Assembly: GCA_016800925.1 (NCBI GenBank)
Contig: JABCPU010000030.1
Location: forward strand, 1 to 64,000
Direction of reading: 5' to 3'
Length of the DNA stretch: 64,000 nucleotides
DNA from: Suillus spraguei
Taxonomy: Eukaryota; Basidiomycota; Agaricomycetes; Boletales; Suillaceae
The position numbers were made by a program, and so were the translations under genes. Below are positions 1 through 11,600 of this stretch, piece by piece. Positions within the stretch are counted from its first letter, which is position 1. Each line of letters opens with the position of its first letter. The notes beneath the pieces are model-generated. The model did not search any database and had not been told where the DNA came from. It saw only the letters and a list, made by a program, of their open reading frames with translations.

Positions 1-63
1 TCACCCCCTTACGCATCATGACCATCCAGCCCATGGCTATATGAACCTTGCACAGAGGAACAG

Positions 64-804
64 TTGAGGCCGCCTAAACTATTAGGTATCTCCGCCACTG
101 AGTTGGTAACACTCGGTCCTCGACTTCGCGACCTTCATATCCATCCTCCTATGTCTATCCATCATCATTCGGTCCTATGGATCCCGTCACCAGTCTTAGT
201 AAAAGATTTCGGCATAACTTCTCTCTCCTCCACGAACTTCTTGCGGCTGCTGAACGAGCAGTTACCCCGGACCTCCCACATCAGCATACACGTTATCCCC
301 GCTCAACAAGCGCACTTAAGCGAGCAACACCCTTGCCTTAAAACGTATGAGGAAGAATAAGGGAAGAAGCGCGCCAGATCCACTAGTCCCACACCCATTA
401 TCTCTCCATCTCCTTGCGCGCTCATTCCAACCCTGAAGAATATGAAGTGCCGTCTGTGGATTGCTAGGACATCGTCAAAAGAATTGCGCGGAATATCAGT
501 GCAAGGTTTGCAGATATTGGTCGCCACTCATTTATCCCTCTACTGCCCCACCGAGTTGGGCCCCTCCTTCGAGTTAACTTGGAAAGATGAGGATTTATGA
601 CGCACTTCGCTTGGGAGAAACAACTTGACGATGAACGTATTCAAGAGAAAAGAGAAGGACTCAAACGACGCGCTGGTCTTGAAGAAGCAAGTATATGATG
701 AGTGGGTCGTTTGCTGATGAAGACTACGAGTTTAGCGATGACCCCATTTACTATGCGAATCAAAGTGAGTAAAGTCGGTGACTTTACGTGTAAAAAGGGG
801 GTAA
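64..804 (+). pseudogene. Decayed protein-coding remnant of unknown family, cut by an LTR
   Basis: I do not recognise this gene. Frame 1 is open from 64 to 600 except for one TAA at 358-360, and just after it encodes a basic stretch (GKKRAR). A second frame reads into a charged segment at 597-700 (MTHFAWEKQLDDERIQEK) and a third into an acidic one (DEDYEFSDDPIYYANQ) that stops at the sequence leading into the LTR. The hydrophilic, charged composition looks coding, but stops and frame changes show decay. The LTR at 805 follows directly, so the 3' part was probably displaced. The start is not visible because the window opens inside or near the gene. Confidence 0.3.
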
Positions 805-1282
805 TGTTACAATCGTACGTGCCCCTATTCATTTTCTTTACCTCATTTACCGTGTATATTACATAACATGACTCTGACTCATATGCTCAACGCATCTGTA
901 CTATAGTTGCCTTCCTTCTTTTGGATATGCACGTATATTCTCACACCCTTCTTGGTCTGTGCGCACATATTGGCCTATTTAAGCACAGTGTACTTGTAGT
1001 AGATTCCCTACTTTAATCTTACTGGGTTTTACCTGGAATCTCCTTCGCTTAGGCCTCCAACCTAAGTCGTCTTGAATCGTCTCTAAGTCTAAAGCACTCC
1101 TTAGCCTTAGTCTCTATTCTCGCGGATACCTCTTAGACTTGTCTTTGAGGCTGAACCCTTAATCATACTTGGAATGCGTTCCTTGTACTTTCACCTTGTC
1201 CTTTTCTGGACATTGTAAGAACTCCCAGCAGACCGGCTGTGTCTTTTCACTGTCGCTGGTGACGCCACCCCAGTTCGTAACA
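805..1282 (+). mobile_element. Solo LTR of a Tf1/sushi-like gypsy retrotransposon
   Basis: A 478-bp block beginning TGTTACA and ending CGTAACA matches over its whole length the LTR that begins at 50531, once the later insertion in that copy is removed. It carries a TATTTAAG box near 976 and the ACTTTAATCTT segment at 1010-1020 used as self-primer in the family (see 50531). The sequence after 1282 lacks the primer-binding site and gag seen in the other copies, so it is a solo LTR or a recombined end. No clear 5-bp target duplication is visible. Confidence 0.8.
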
Positions 1283-1608
1283 AATAGTGTGTAGTTTTCT
1301 TGCACTCAGTTGGCTTCCGCCCTTGGCTGACTAAAATTTTTGCAGTCATGAACTCGAGCACATTTTGCGTTCGATGCTGCACGCTTTCACGCATCCCTCA
1401 TCTCAGTGTTTGTACTTGCTTATGCTGAGTGTGTGCTCGTTGAGGGGTTTTGAAGTGCAGGACACTGTGCCAGATCTCCTTGCAGTTTCAACCCAGCTCG
1501 CAATGCATGCTTCTGTCATACATATACATCTTACCAGTGCCTTCCGTCGGCGTCCAATCACCATCGTCGAGTACACTAAGCCGGTGACACGTGTTTGACG
1601 AGCTTTCG

Positions 1609-1948
1609 ATGACTGTTACAACCTATACATTCTTTGACGAAAACCATCGTCCCATGGGGCAACACACTACCTTACCAATGCTCGTCCTGCAAGTGCGTCC
1701 ATCTGTGGAAGCACATTACCCCCTCTATTGGCCGGGGGTCCATCGTTGCTGAGTCCAAGTTCTCTTGTCAAAATTCAAAATGTGGTTATAGCATCACCTT
1801 CGTGAAGCCCGATAGGTCAGAAATCATCCTGTTCACTCAAGGTTATCAGAAATCCAACAGTGTAGGTGGTATGTCGACAAAGGGCTTCAATGCAGGTGGG
1901 TCTGGTTGGCTGATGTCTGTGACAGCCGAACTTGTCGTGGGCTGTTGA
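1609..1948 (+). pseudogene. Small zinc-ribbon-like protein remnant
   Basis: The 1634-1948 frame encodes about 104 residues with a C-X2-C pair (CSSC, near residue 17) and a second pair C-X4-C (CQNSKC, near residue 45), followed by a Gly/Ser-rich tail. The spacing suits a zinc ribbon, but I cannot name a function. The plausible N-terminus (TYTFFDENHRPMG, 1620-1660) lies in a neighbouring frame, so one frameshift seems to separate it from the cysteine part. It follows the solo LTR. Similar short Cys-pair proteins occur in other mushroom genomes, in my recollection; this is weak support. Confidence 0.35.
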
Positions 1949-2309
1949 CCGACCATCGTTTCTTTCTTGTCATTTGTTTATCTCATTATTTGCATATGAC
2001 CTCATAGTTATATATTATAATACAGTATGTATGTAGTGTTTTTGTCAAAGTGGTTCATGCAAAATGCAATCTGGACACAAACAATCATGACATGGCTGTT
2101 TACCAAGAGTGGTAAGTGAAACCACTTGATTTTTTCCAATACTCTGTATCAGTAATGGCCCGACAGTGCGAGTCCAGTGTAGAATTAAAATTTGCCATGT
2201 AAAATTTCGTTGTATCCAATATGGGACTATAACATTGAGCTTTTGGTGAATTAGTAATCCACTTACCTTTGAGCACGTTCTTCAGAACTTCGCTCAGCAT
2301 GCCCACCTA

Positions 2310-2730
2310 TCCCGACTCAGAACGATGACAAAACAAATGTCCTTTTTCATGTAAATGATTCATTATGCATATACCAATAACATTAGTGCAAGAAGTCGCG
2401 AGCCTGACGTCATCGTCATTTCTTAGCAGAGTGCTGCGGATATCATGCCAGCGGGAAAATCCAAAAATGAAAATGTTTACCAGTCTGTGCGCAAGAAGTC
2501 TACCAAAGACTATGACAATTTGCAATGGATGCAGGTTAGAATGATGTTTGAACAAGCCTCTACCTCATCCGCTGTCCACTTACAATAAGAACTACGTCGT
2601 TCCTACAGTCCTGGATATGGATTATACGAGAGAGACGAACACATCTGCTAAGCCAACAGACTCAATGCCTGCCTCTAGTCTTGCTCAGACTTCGAACAAA
2701 AAGTCTCATGAACGTAAGCCGCCCAGTACG
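2310..2730 (+). pseudogene. FunK1-type kinase pseudogene, 5' part (upstream of the Tc1 insertion)
   Basis: Decayed coding DNA resembling the N-terminal region of fungal-type protein kinases (FunK1). Readable pieces are an SREPDVIVIS-like strand (2395-2430), a lysine-rich stretch with QWMQ (2448-2545), and PTVLDMDYTRE to TSNKKSHER (2600-2713). A good splice donor (GTAAGC) at about 2714 lies just before the Tc1 element, so the transposon may have landed in an intron. Stops and frame changes occur throughout. Family assignment rests on the match of this piece together with the kinase-like piece after the transposon. Confidence 0.45.
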
Positions 2731-2732
2731 TA

Positions 2733-4348
2733 CAGTGGCTCAAAAAACTGTCCGCATGTTTTGGCATTTTTCACTATCTATAATATTGTGTGAGAACAAA
2801 TAAATGCCTCAAAAGCATGCTTATACCACATTGTAGTATGGCTTCAGGGCTTCCATTTGAGCCCTACACCGTGGGAATCGGTGGAGATATGGTGGAGATA
2901 CAAGGCTCACAAAATGGTGACTCATGCGGACAGTTTTTTGACTCAAGTATTTTACAGTAATAACCAGGTATTCTAGTATTTTGTATGACCTCCCTTGGCT
3001 TTAATTACTGCCTCTATCCTTCTAGGCATACTCTCAATTAATTTCTGGCAATCCTCAGCTGTGATCTTCCCCCATTCCACTGCTACTCTCTCCCAAAGCT
3101 CCCATACTCCTTTAGGGGGGTTTTCATAGGCTTGAAGCTTTTTCTTGAGTGTTCCCCAGAGATGTTCAATGACATTGACATCAGGAGACTGTGCTGGCCA
3201 GTCAAGAACATTGATGTTATGTTCTTCAAACCATTCCCTAGCTCTTCTGGATGTGTGCTTGGGATCATTATCCTGTTGGAAAATGATATCTTCTTCATCA
3301 ATCCCTGATTCTGCCAAGCTAGGCAGCAAGTGGTCATTTAAAATGTCCACATACTGCTCAGCATTCATCTTCCCTCAACCTCAGCAAGCATTCCCACACC
3401 ATTCCATCCCATACAGCCCCATACCATTAAAGAACCTCCTCCAAACTTGACAGTCCCATTAACCTCTCTGTCTGTTAGGCCATCTCCCTTCTTTTTCCAT
3501 ACATACACCTTCCCATCTGACCCAATCCTATTGATTTTGGTCTCATCTGACCATATAACACGCTTCCAGTCCTCTACAGTCCAGTGTTGATGAGCTAAGG
3601 CAAAGGCTAGTCTTCTCTGCCTATGTTTGATGGAGAGAAGAGGCCTTTTCTTCTTTGTTACTGCCTTGAGATGAGCTGCCTTGAGAACATTCCTCACAGT
3701 TTGTGAAGAGACAGGGGTAGTGATGGTGGAATTGATATAATGGGTGGCTTGGACAGCATTATCAGCCTTTCCTGTAGTGATATGTTGGATAATAGCCCTT
3801 TTGTCAGTAGAGGTAAGCTTGGATGGACGTCCTCCACAAGAGTTTTCCTTGTCTGGGTGGCTTTCTTTGATGAACTTGGCCACAGTGGACTTGCATACTC
3901 CAGTTCTAGAGGAAATTTGGCGAGCAGAGAGGCCAGCATAAGACAGAGAGAGGATATTATCTCTTTGAGCAGAGGAGATGGCTTTCATGGTGATTATGAC
4001 TATGATACATGAGATATTCTGGTTTATATAGTTAGATATAGTCATAAAATAACATAATGACACCACTTTATAATTTATATAATAGTGGCATGATTTTTAT
4101 GGTGTCATAAATAATGATTTATATAGTTTTAATATACACTCAAAAAACTGTCCACATGAGTCATCATTTTATAAGTCTTATATCTCCACTATATCTCCGC
4201 CGATTCCCACGGTGTAGGGCTCAAATAAAAGCCCTGAAGCCATACTACAATGTGGTATAAGTATGTCCTTGAGGAATTTGTTCATTCTCACACAATATCA
4301 TAGATAGTGAAAAATGTCAAAACATGCGGACAGTTTTTTGAGCCACTG
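2733..4348 (-). mobile_element. Tc1-like DD34E transposon, copy 1
   Basis: A 1616-bp element flanked by TA (2731-2732 and 4349-4350), the normal Tc1/mariner target duplication. The ends start CAGTGGCTCAAAAAACTGTC and are inverted repeats of about 212 bp (2733-2945 and 4137-4348). Each end holds two copies of the same roughly 22-bp motif in opposite orientation: the tip, and an inner copy at 2922-2945 or 4137-4160. The transposase lies on the minus strand. It is almost identical to the copy at 54179-55792, so it moved recently. It interrupts a FunK1-like pseudogene. Confidence 0.95.
2973..3988 (-). pseudogene. Tc1-like transposase, one frameshift
   Basis: Cut-and-paste transposase of about 338 residues, acting in the nucleus on the element's own ends. 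The chosen start is the ATG at 3986-3988 (MKAISSAQRD), because it opens the helix-turn-helix region (AGLSARQISSRTGVCKSTVAKF). A GGRPSK hook follows, then the second HTH. The catalytic triad reads D in WSDETK, D in QQDND and E in NVIEHLW, with 34 residues between the last two (DD34E). Compared with copy 2, a single C is missing in a C-run near 3372, which splits the frame between AEVEG and MNAEQ. The C-terminus (KGGHTKY) and TAG stop (2973-2975) are intact. This break could be genuine or an assembly error in a homopolymer. Confidence 0.9.
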
Positions 4349-4350
4349 TA

Positions 4351-4640
4351 TTTCTATTGCTTCCTTTGACATTTATAACGCAACATGAATCTTCCCGTTT
4401 ACTTGGGCATGCAACCACTGTTCTTTTCAGTGAAGAGCAAGGCGCTATCAGCTCTGGTGGCGTTCCCACCTAATCCACCAAATTGGGTGTCGAGTTCTTT
4501 TGGCCAGAAGAGGCATGGTAGAGCGAGCCCGAGATCCGTGAAGAGGTCTACAACATTGCAAGTAAAGATCCGAATGTGTTAGGCCATGTTCTGATCCTCC
4601 TGTACTGGAGGAGCATTTTGTTGGTCAGAAACATCTCCGT
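4351..4640 (+). pseudogene. FunK1-type kinase pseudogene, 3' part (downstream of the Tc1 insertion)
   Basis: In the frame starting near 4432 the sequence reads SGGVPT, stop, STKLGVEFFWPEEA, another stop, then SEPEIREEVYNIASKDPNV to about 4590. This looks like the N-lobe of FunK1 kinases (beta-strand, W-P-E-E, helix with E-I, then DPxV-GHV). Two stops interrupt it and the downstream kinase core is missing, so it is a dead fragment. It continues the remnant that ends at 2730; the 1.6-kb Tc1 element sits between. Confidence 0.45.
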
Positions 4641-4649
4641 TTCTCTAGT

Positions 4650-5088
4650 CCACTCTAAAAAGTCTCACAGGAATGCTTCATGACTGAAGATAATCAATCT
4701 TCACCATAAAAGCCCCCTCACGAGTCGGGGATCATTGGTCAACGTTGCACCTTGATACTTATACCTTGCGGCTCAGCAGACACCATATAACATGTTAGGG
4801 GCATCCACTAAAATGGTGACAGAGTTAGCTATGCGCACGACATGACCATCTAGCTTGTTGCCATGCAGAAATCTTCACTTTCATTTATATCCCCTCGTGC
4901 GCATGGCTTCCTGAGCTGCGTCTTAATCATGCTGAGGCCATACTGTCATGTCTCATGGGCTCTGGAGAAGATGTGATGGAAGGAGCAGATTGACGATGTG
5001 TCAGGATGATGATGGGAAGACATGATGATGGTGATATGGGTCAAGGGTTAAGGTTTGAGATTCCGAGTGCTTACTGTGCATCTTTGCA
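4650..5088. other. No gene recognised
   Basis: Between the kinase remnant and the WD40 fragment I see no convincing coding frame, repeat or RNA gene. Confidence 0.4.
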
Positions 5089-5277
5089 TTACATTGTCAC
5101 TAAATATGATGTCCGAATGTCCCAGACTCGAAATGACCCATCCCATGAATAGCTAATCATCATCCACTGTTCACTAGGCAGGCGTAGGATGTGGCTGATA
5201 CCGTTATTTACTTGGATCTTTTGGAAAGGCATTGTCACTGAGTTCTTGTGCTTTGCAGAGGCTGGATGTCCCAAGAT
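5089..5277 (-). pseudogene. Single WD40-repeat fragment
   Basis: The minus strand encodes about 61 residues containing one recognisable WD40 unit: GISHILRLPSE, then MMISYSWDGSFRVWDIRT, with the D-G-S-x-R-V-W-D ending. A working WD40 protein needs several blades, and no neighbouring blades are visible, so this is probably a leftover of a larger propeller gene such as the WD40-TPR family at 43440-45127. Confidence 0.45.
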
Positions 5278-5565
5278 TTTGATGAGGGTTCACTGAATAG
5301 GTAGGTGATAATTTCAGCTCTTACCATCGAATCCCATACAAGTCTATCCTTACTCAGAATCCAGAATCCAGATATCTAACATGTACGCAGAAAGATCAAT
5401 ACAGAACGGAAGACGGAGTAGGTGTTTTGTTCAATAGAGATTCAAGTCAGGAGGGAGATGGTTGCTGAAGTCTTCTACAGTGTACACGTGCATATTTCTT
5501 GTGTAATCTCGCGTTCACTTCACTATGGAAAGCCAGACCACCGTGCTCTACTTCCAAGGCTTACA

Positions 5566-6590
5566 CTTGTCAGAACCTTCCTAGTAAGGTAAGTGTTTCC
5601 ATTGGCCTCTGAGCACCCTGTGCGACCATTCTAATGTGTCGTGTAGATTTATTCCCATTCCCGCTACCATGAGGGAGTGGGTTATATCGTGTTTTACCAC
5701 TGGGATCTCATTCAAATCTGTCGTCTTCCTGCGTCTGTTGCTTTTGACCTTGACTCGTATTTTCTCTTGTCTCTTCTTTGATTGCTCGTTCACTCAGCCA
5801 TTTGGACCCAAGTTCGCGTTTCATTGAAGTTCCCATGGCCTCAGTAATTCATTGCCATATGCTCACTACCGAGTTCGAGGTCGCGCGTGGTCTCGATGTT
5901 GTGTTTGGGATGAACTGGATTGCTGTGTGTTCACCGTCTTGTGGTAAAACGAGACTCCTGTCTCCAATCCTCTATGTCTGGCCTTCAAGGTGGTGACAGT
6001 GTCTCATGTCCTCGTTTTTAATATATGCTGATTTCCTTCTGTGTATCTAGAACCTTCATGTATACTTAGTGGTAATGTCAATCATATTGAACCTATTGCT
6101 AGTGATGGTGAATTAGAATGATCTCAGTCTTCATTCCTCATCAGGGCAGTTTTATTGTCTTGCAGACGTTCAAACTCAAACTTATTATCCGTGTCATCTT
6201 TGTCAGGCCGTGTCAATCAGGGGCCCCATAAGGTTTCAACTTGGGAAATCTTGTCAAGTGGAAGAGCCTGGCCAGTGTGGTTACCACAATGGAATAAAAA
6301 TCTGTTTCTCCTGGACTACGTAGGTTCGAAACCTCCTGAACTACAGGTTTTTTCTATTGAAATGCAGTTTGACATTCATTCATGGATTTTTTCTTTGGAA
6401 TTTCACCATAACTGGTCTTAGCCATGTGGTTACCACAACAGAATCAAGATCTGTTGGACTGTACAGGTTCGAAACCTACTGACGATGGGGTTTTCTATTG
6501 GAACACATTGATATTCACTCATGGATGGTTTCTTTAGAAGTTACTTACATTTTGTTTCAATTGGAACACACCTTAACTGGTCTTAGCCCC
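5566..6590 (+). repeat. Dispersed repeat, copy A, with internal tandem units
   Basis: This block is repeated, diverged, at 27126-27810. The shared part starts at CTTGTCAGAACC and includes an intron-like stretch (GTAAGTG to TGTAG) and a coding-like segment (EFEVARGLDVVFGMNW, 5870-5930) whose D-V-V-x-G-M-x-W pattern recalls the flap/helix part of retropepsins. Downstream (6237-6590) come about 140-bp tandem units with GGTTACCACAA and GGTTCGAAACC motifs. It is probably a transposon-derived piece of unknown class. Confidence 0.7.
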
Positions 6591-6599
6591 TGTGTAAAT

Positions 6600-8688
6600 T
6601 GTTGCTGCAACATTGCTATTTACTCCATGGTGAGTCGTACCTTCAGACATATGTTTAAAACACTAATTATATTGTTTGTTGTGAGGCTCCGCTGCAGGTT
6701 TTATGTAGTTTCACTTCGGGATTAGTCCATTGCATATTGGGTGAATTAATGTCTGTAGATGTGTCTGCAGCATCAGGTGCTGATCTGTGGACTACTGCAC
6801 AGATAGTGATTTAGAATGCACTCGCGATCAAGAAGAATATTGCAGGCTAGAGACCTACTTAGTATTTTGAACATTTTTTGCTATCGGAGCACATATGAAG
6901 GTGTATCTCAATCATCGCAATCACTGTTCACAAAGGTGTAACATATGTCCAAACCAATAACCGAAGGTCAATAAAATTTTAAATTTTCGAACAATCATGA
7001 GTCGTTGGAGGCCAATAGAAGTTACTTACCTCACTAGAAAGGTTCTGAGAAGTAGAAGCCTTGGAAGTAGAGTACGGTGGTACTTCACAGAGCTGTGCCG
7101 ATTAAGCGCCCAACACTCCTTTTGTATGATATACCCACGTCCTTCATCTGTATCAACCTCTTGCATCGCGATCATGCAGGCCTGCATTCCTGTGTTTCCC
7201 TGGGCTAATACAATTCTGCAGCTTTCATATATATTACCTCGCACCACATTTGCCTTGCCAACTGGACGCATTGTGCGCTTCTTTCTGACCCTTGTTCTCA
7301 ATGTCCAACCTGAATTTTTCACCTTCGTCACCAATTCGCAGTCTGGCCATCCTGATCATATTTTCCTAGTCTTTGTCCAATCGCTCATTTTCCTTCGTGG
7401 TGCACCGGGTCAGACACGGAGGGCAACGTTGCATGAAATCATATTACTAGAATCTAGGTTGATCCTTGATGAAGCACTTGTTGTACAATGTACATGGGCT
7501 CATACAGTGATGATGAACTACCTTGCAGTACAGACATTGTGTAAGTCCCACTCATCTTCAACTTGACTGTTGGATAGCTCGTAAAATGTTGACTCAGGGG
7601 GCCGGGCATGTTCAGATGCCTGAAAGGCCTCCCATCCCGTAACTGAAATACTAGTTGAGGTTGTAATACACCAGCAAACCAGCATTACCAAAATAATACA
7701 AGATATTGTACAGTTATGGTTGCAACTTCCTGGATCTCATGTGATAACGCTCAACAGGGCATATGACCTCATCCGCTACCACCTACTGTATCAGGTGAGA
7801 CCTGCCTCAATCACCCGCTGTTGAAAGAGCAGGGGATATCTATGTATGTATCGTCATTGATCACAATTTTCTGGGCTGAATTTTTTTGGTCTGTGATGCT
7901 ATCAATGATCTGAAATTTGCACTGACACTGATGTTCATTTGCAGGGGCCGATGATGATCATCCTGGACTGTTCAAAAAAGCCTTCATTTTCCAGCGTTGT
8001 CTTTTTGTATGACTCGCACAGGGTCAAGCACAGTGCAACGTCGAAGGTGCAGCAGCAATGACAGGAGAGAATAGGCGAACTCAGTTCTATGGCTTATATA
8101 CACGCTGCTTTCTGGTCATCGGGACAATTAACTTATCATTTGCGCCATTACACTATAGCATGGTGGTCTGGCGTAGGTTCTAGGGAGTGCTAGGTGTCTA
8201 GCACTGGCAGAAGTCCTGGCTTGTAGTTGGTAGTCCTCGGCTGGGTTGTCGTAGTTGGTCCTTCATAGATAGAGCCGCCACCTCCCGCTATAGAAGTTTG
8301 GCCTTTGGTTTGCCCTGCAGTCCATTCCCATTACACCACGTTATTGCAAGGTCAGCGAGAACAATCAATGAGGTAGCTGTGGAATATTATTATAGGAGAG
8401 CCATCTAATATGATTCTCACAAATCAGTGTTCATTTCACCTAACGAAATTATTTGGAGCTACTAAGTCACTCTCTATGTGGGAGAAGGTGTGGGCAATGA
8501 GTAAAGGGGCTTAACGTATATGACAAAAATGTTGAACCTTCGAACGAGATAGCAATTATAGACTGGATATCAACAGGAGGTGCATCAAGAAGTGTAAAGC
8601 AAGCATTATAACATAACATATCAACGGGACCGTTTTTGTGGCTCGCGGTCATTGGAAGAAAATGTGGCAGAGTGGGAAGAACCTTGGT
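6600..8688. other. Unassigned DNA
   Basis: A 189-codon plus-strand frame (6997-7566) and a minus-strand frame (7026-7334, basic, Arg/Lys-rich) overlap. Neither shows a domain I recognise, and codon use does not clearly favour one strand. No repeats or RNA genes seen. The 3' end of the SNF2 gene lies just beyond. Confidence 0.3.
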
Positions 8689-11600
8689 CTAATTGGACAG
8701 GGCTGAAGGCTTGTCCTGGCTTATGAGAAGGACCAGCATGAGTTGACTGAGATCCCTCATCATGGGCTGTGCTCCATTCACTGATGAAGTTCCAGGTTTT
8801 GGTATGCGAGGGCGGGGGTGGGGTCGGGGGCGCTGATTGTTTGTGGGAGGAATAAGGGTTGCCTCAGACTGTGTCAGTATCCTGCTAGCCACCGCCTCTA
8901 TGGGAGAAGACCCCACAGGCGATGACGCCGCGAAAGTCTTAGAGGACAGTGCCAAATGCCTTTTGTTAAAGACATTGTCAAATGCTGTGGAAGGACAGTG
9001 ATCTTGCCGTGGCGGCTGCTCGTCGCGTATCCCAGCCAGCTGGCTGGCGTGGTTGCCGCCACCATTCCAGTTGTGGCTGCTGTTATCCATCTCATGACCA
9101 AAATCAGTTGGTTCCTTTTCAGAAACACTGCGTGCGCAGCCATCTGGGACATCTGGAGGTTGACTTGACTTGGCGGAAGCAGCAATGGGAGTGGGCACTG
9201 TGGATGAAAGGATGAGATGGCCAAGAGGGGAGGCTGGGGAAATAGGGCTTGGAGAAGAAGGCTGAGAGGATGAGTTAAGGAGATTATGATCGTCTCTGGA
9301 CTCCAATCCTACTGAACTGGCTTTGGGCTGAGGCAACGACTGAGTCTCATCCAGGGACTCTTGCGCCGCTATGGTTCTGCTTGTTATATCAGGCACCCCC
9401 TTTTTAGTGATTGGGTGCAACAGTGACTCTATGCCCTTGCGACGCTTGCGTGAGGCGCCCTCAAACTCCTTGTCGGTTTCGACCGCCTTGGACTTCACCT
9501 TGCTTGCTTTACCCTTGCGCTTTGTGGCCAGTCTGGTAGGAGAGAGTGGGGTCTTGGCAGTGGCTTTGGTACGTGCCTTTTTTTTGCCAACCTTGATATT
9601 TCTGATGGGTTGGACATCGACGTCCACAATGTCACTATCGTCAACAGAATCATCGAACTTCGGCATCAACGGACCGACGGAGATCAAATCTCCCATAGCA
9701 CCATCATCATCCTCAAAGATGTACCCTGTTCAAATGATCGTTAGCCAAGGCTCCCTAGGTAGTCTGTACCCTTACGGAATTCCTTGTCAGCTCCGATAAA
9801 TGCCTCATGCATTGCACCCTTCGAAAATGAAATATTATTGAGAAAAACATCCGCAGTCTTCAAGGCAATAGCTCAGTAAATGTGTACTTCTTTAGCCTGA
9901 GGGTGATGGTAAATCCGCCCATGCAACTGGCGATTGTCCTGCTCTGACCAAAGAGTGTCCTGCCCTAATAGTTAGCCACAACTGAAATACAAACGTCTAT
10001 TAGAACGCACCATAACTACCATAATATTAGCGCAAGCCAAATTTAGTCCTATCATGCCTACGCGTGACAAAATCAAGACGCGCACTCCGTCAGTTCGGGA
10101 AGATGACCTGAACTCATCCAGAATATCCTTGCACTTCCTCATGGGGGTCTGTCCATTAAGTTCCAGCACACGGATCCCATAAAGGTCTAGGATCTGAAAG
10201 GAGGAATCGGATTAAAATGCTGCAGTGGTTGGCCGTAAAACTCACATCTACAATGACCTGATTGGAGGTGACGAAAGCTGAAAATACCACAACTCGGTCT
10301 GGTTCATCTGGATTGGTATTGCCTGCTGTGAAGGCCGTATTAGGAACCAGGTTACGACCACTCTCGTCCATAATCAATGGCTGACGACCGTCAGACTCCA
10401 GATGGTATTTAAGAAGCATAGCCAGCACGTCTAACTTCATACTTTTGGTGTCAGGGTTGGTGTCCCATTCTTCTCGGGATTTTGGTTTTGTCCACGACCG
10501 TTCCTCAGTTGAGTTCATATGTGGATGAAGGATGGACCGCCTAAATTCAACATGGTAATTCTACATATAAACAGCTCAGATAACAGGCCAGTAGCGAGGC
10601 AGGAACAGTTAACCTCACCTTGCTCATCCCCACAATGGGACATTCATCTAAGTATCCACGCACAATATTCCTCAGTTTCTCCATTTCCCAGTCGAGCAGA
10701 TTTATTTTCAAGCTATGGTCGTGATATGGAGGGAGGCCTAGGATCTTATTGCCTGTATTGTCAGTGGAGTCCACAGTGCGAAGAATGACGGCAGGGGCAA
10801 ACCACTCCCGCATCTGCCCCATCCATTCTTTCATTACAGGCAAGTACTCTTCTTGCGCAGCCTCTGGGTTCTGATTTCCCACAAAGACAGCTCGTAAGAT
10901 TGATCCTTCAACCCCCGCCTTTCTCTGAGCCTTATGATCCCTCCGCTGTGCAGCTGACAATTCTCGGTTCATAGTCTTGAGCTGTGCTATACTCTTGAAT
11001 TGCTGAAGCCCAAGGAGTAGACCCATATTCCAAAGGTCCTGACATTCATCAAAAGCAATATTAGTTGAATGATGGCGCTAAGTCAAGTTCAAGTCTAGCT
11101 TACCACAGGTTTTGTAGTGACCGGCGTTGCAGTCATAACAACAGTTGAGTGGGATTTCCCTTGAAGTGCTCGGGCTGCAGTGTGTGCCATGTTAATATTG
11201 TGTAACATGTGACCTTCGTCGGCAATGCTCATGACGTATTCGTGACCAAAGAGGGTATTAGGGCTAGTGCGTTGAAAGCGAGGACTGGGCAGCGGCTGCC
11301 CATAACTATCCCTGTTGCCCTGAATGAAAACTGTTGCTGCATCATCTTGCGCTGCCTGTCAAACATAGTGGTCAATTTCATATTCTGCTAACCACTCGCA
11401 ACAGCAGCTCACACTCATCGTGGCCAAGATAATGTGTTGTATTGGAGGTTGCTGGCATTTACTCCAAGCCATTGTCCACCACTGCACCCGTGTTGTATAC
11501 TTGCCCACGTAGGGAAGAACATCAAATGTTGCTTGTCTGAGATACCATTGTATTTCGTTCATCCACTGATGTTGCAAGTTAGGGGGGCTCATTATCACAA

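Noticed and set aside
805..1282. A complete gypsy element beginning at 805
   Set aside because: No binding site, gag or pol follows; the next similar LTR is nearly 50 kb away.
3740..4012. Plus-strand frames at 3740-4012 and 55184-55456
   Set aside because: Antisense shadows of the Tc1 transposase.
6997..7566. 189-codon plus-strand frame
   Set aside because: No domain, hydrophobic and Ser/Leu-rich; the opposite strand is equally open. Left as unassigned.
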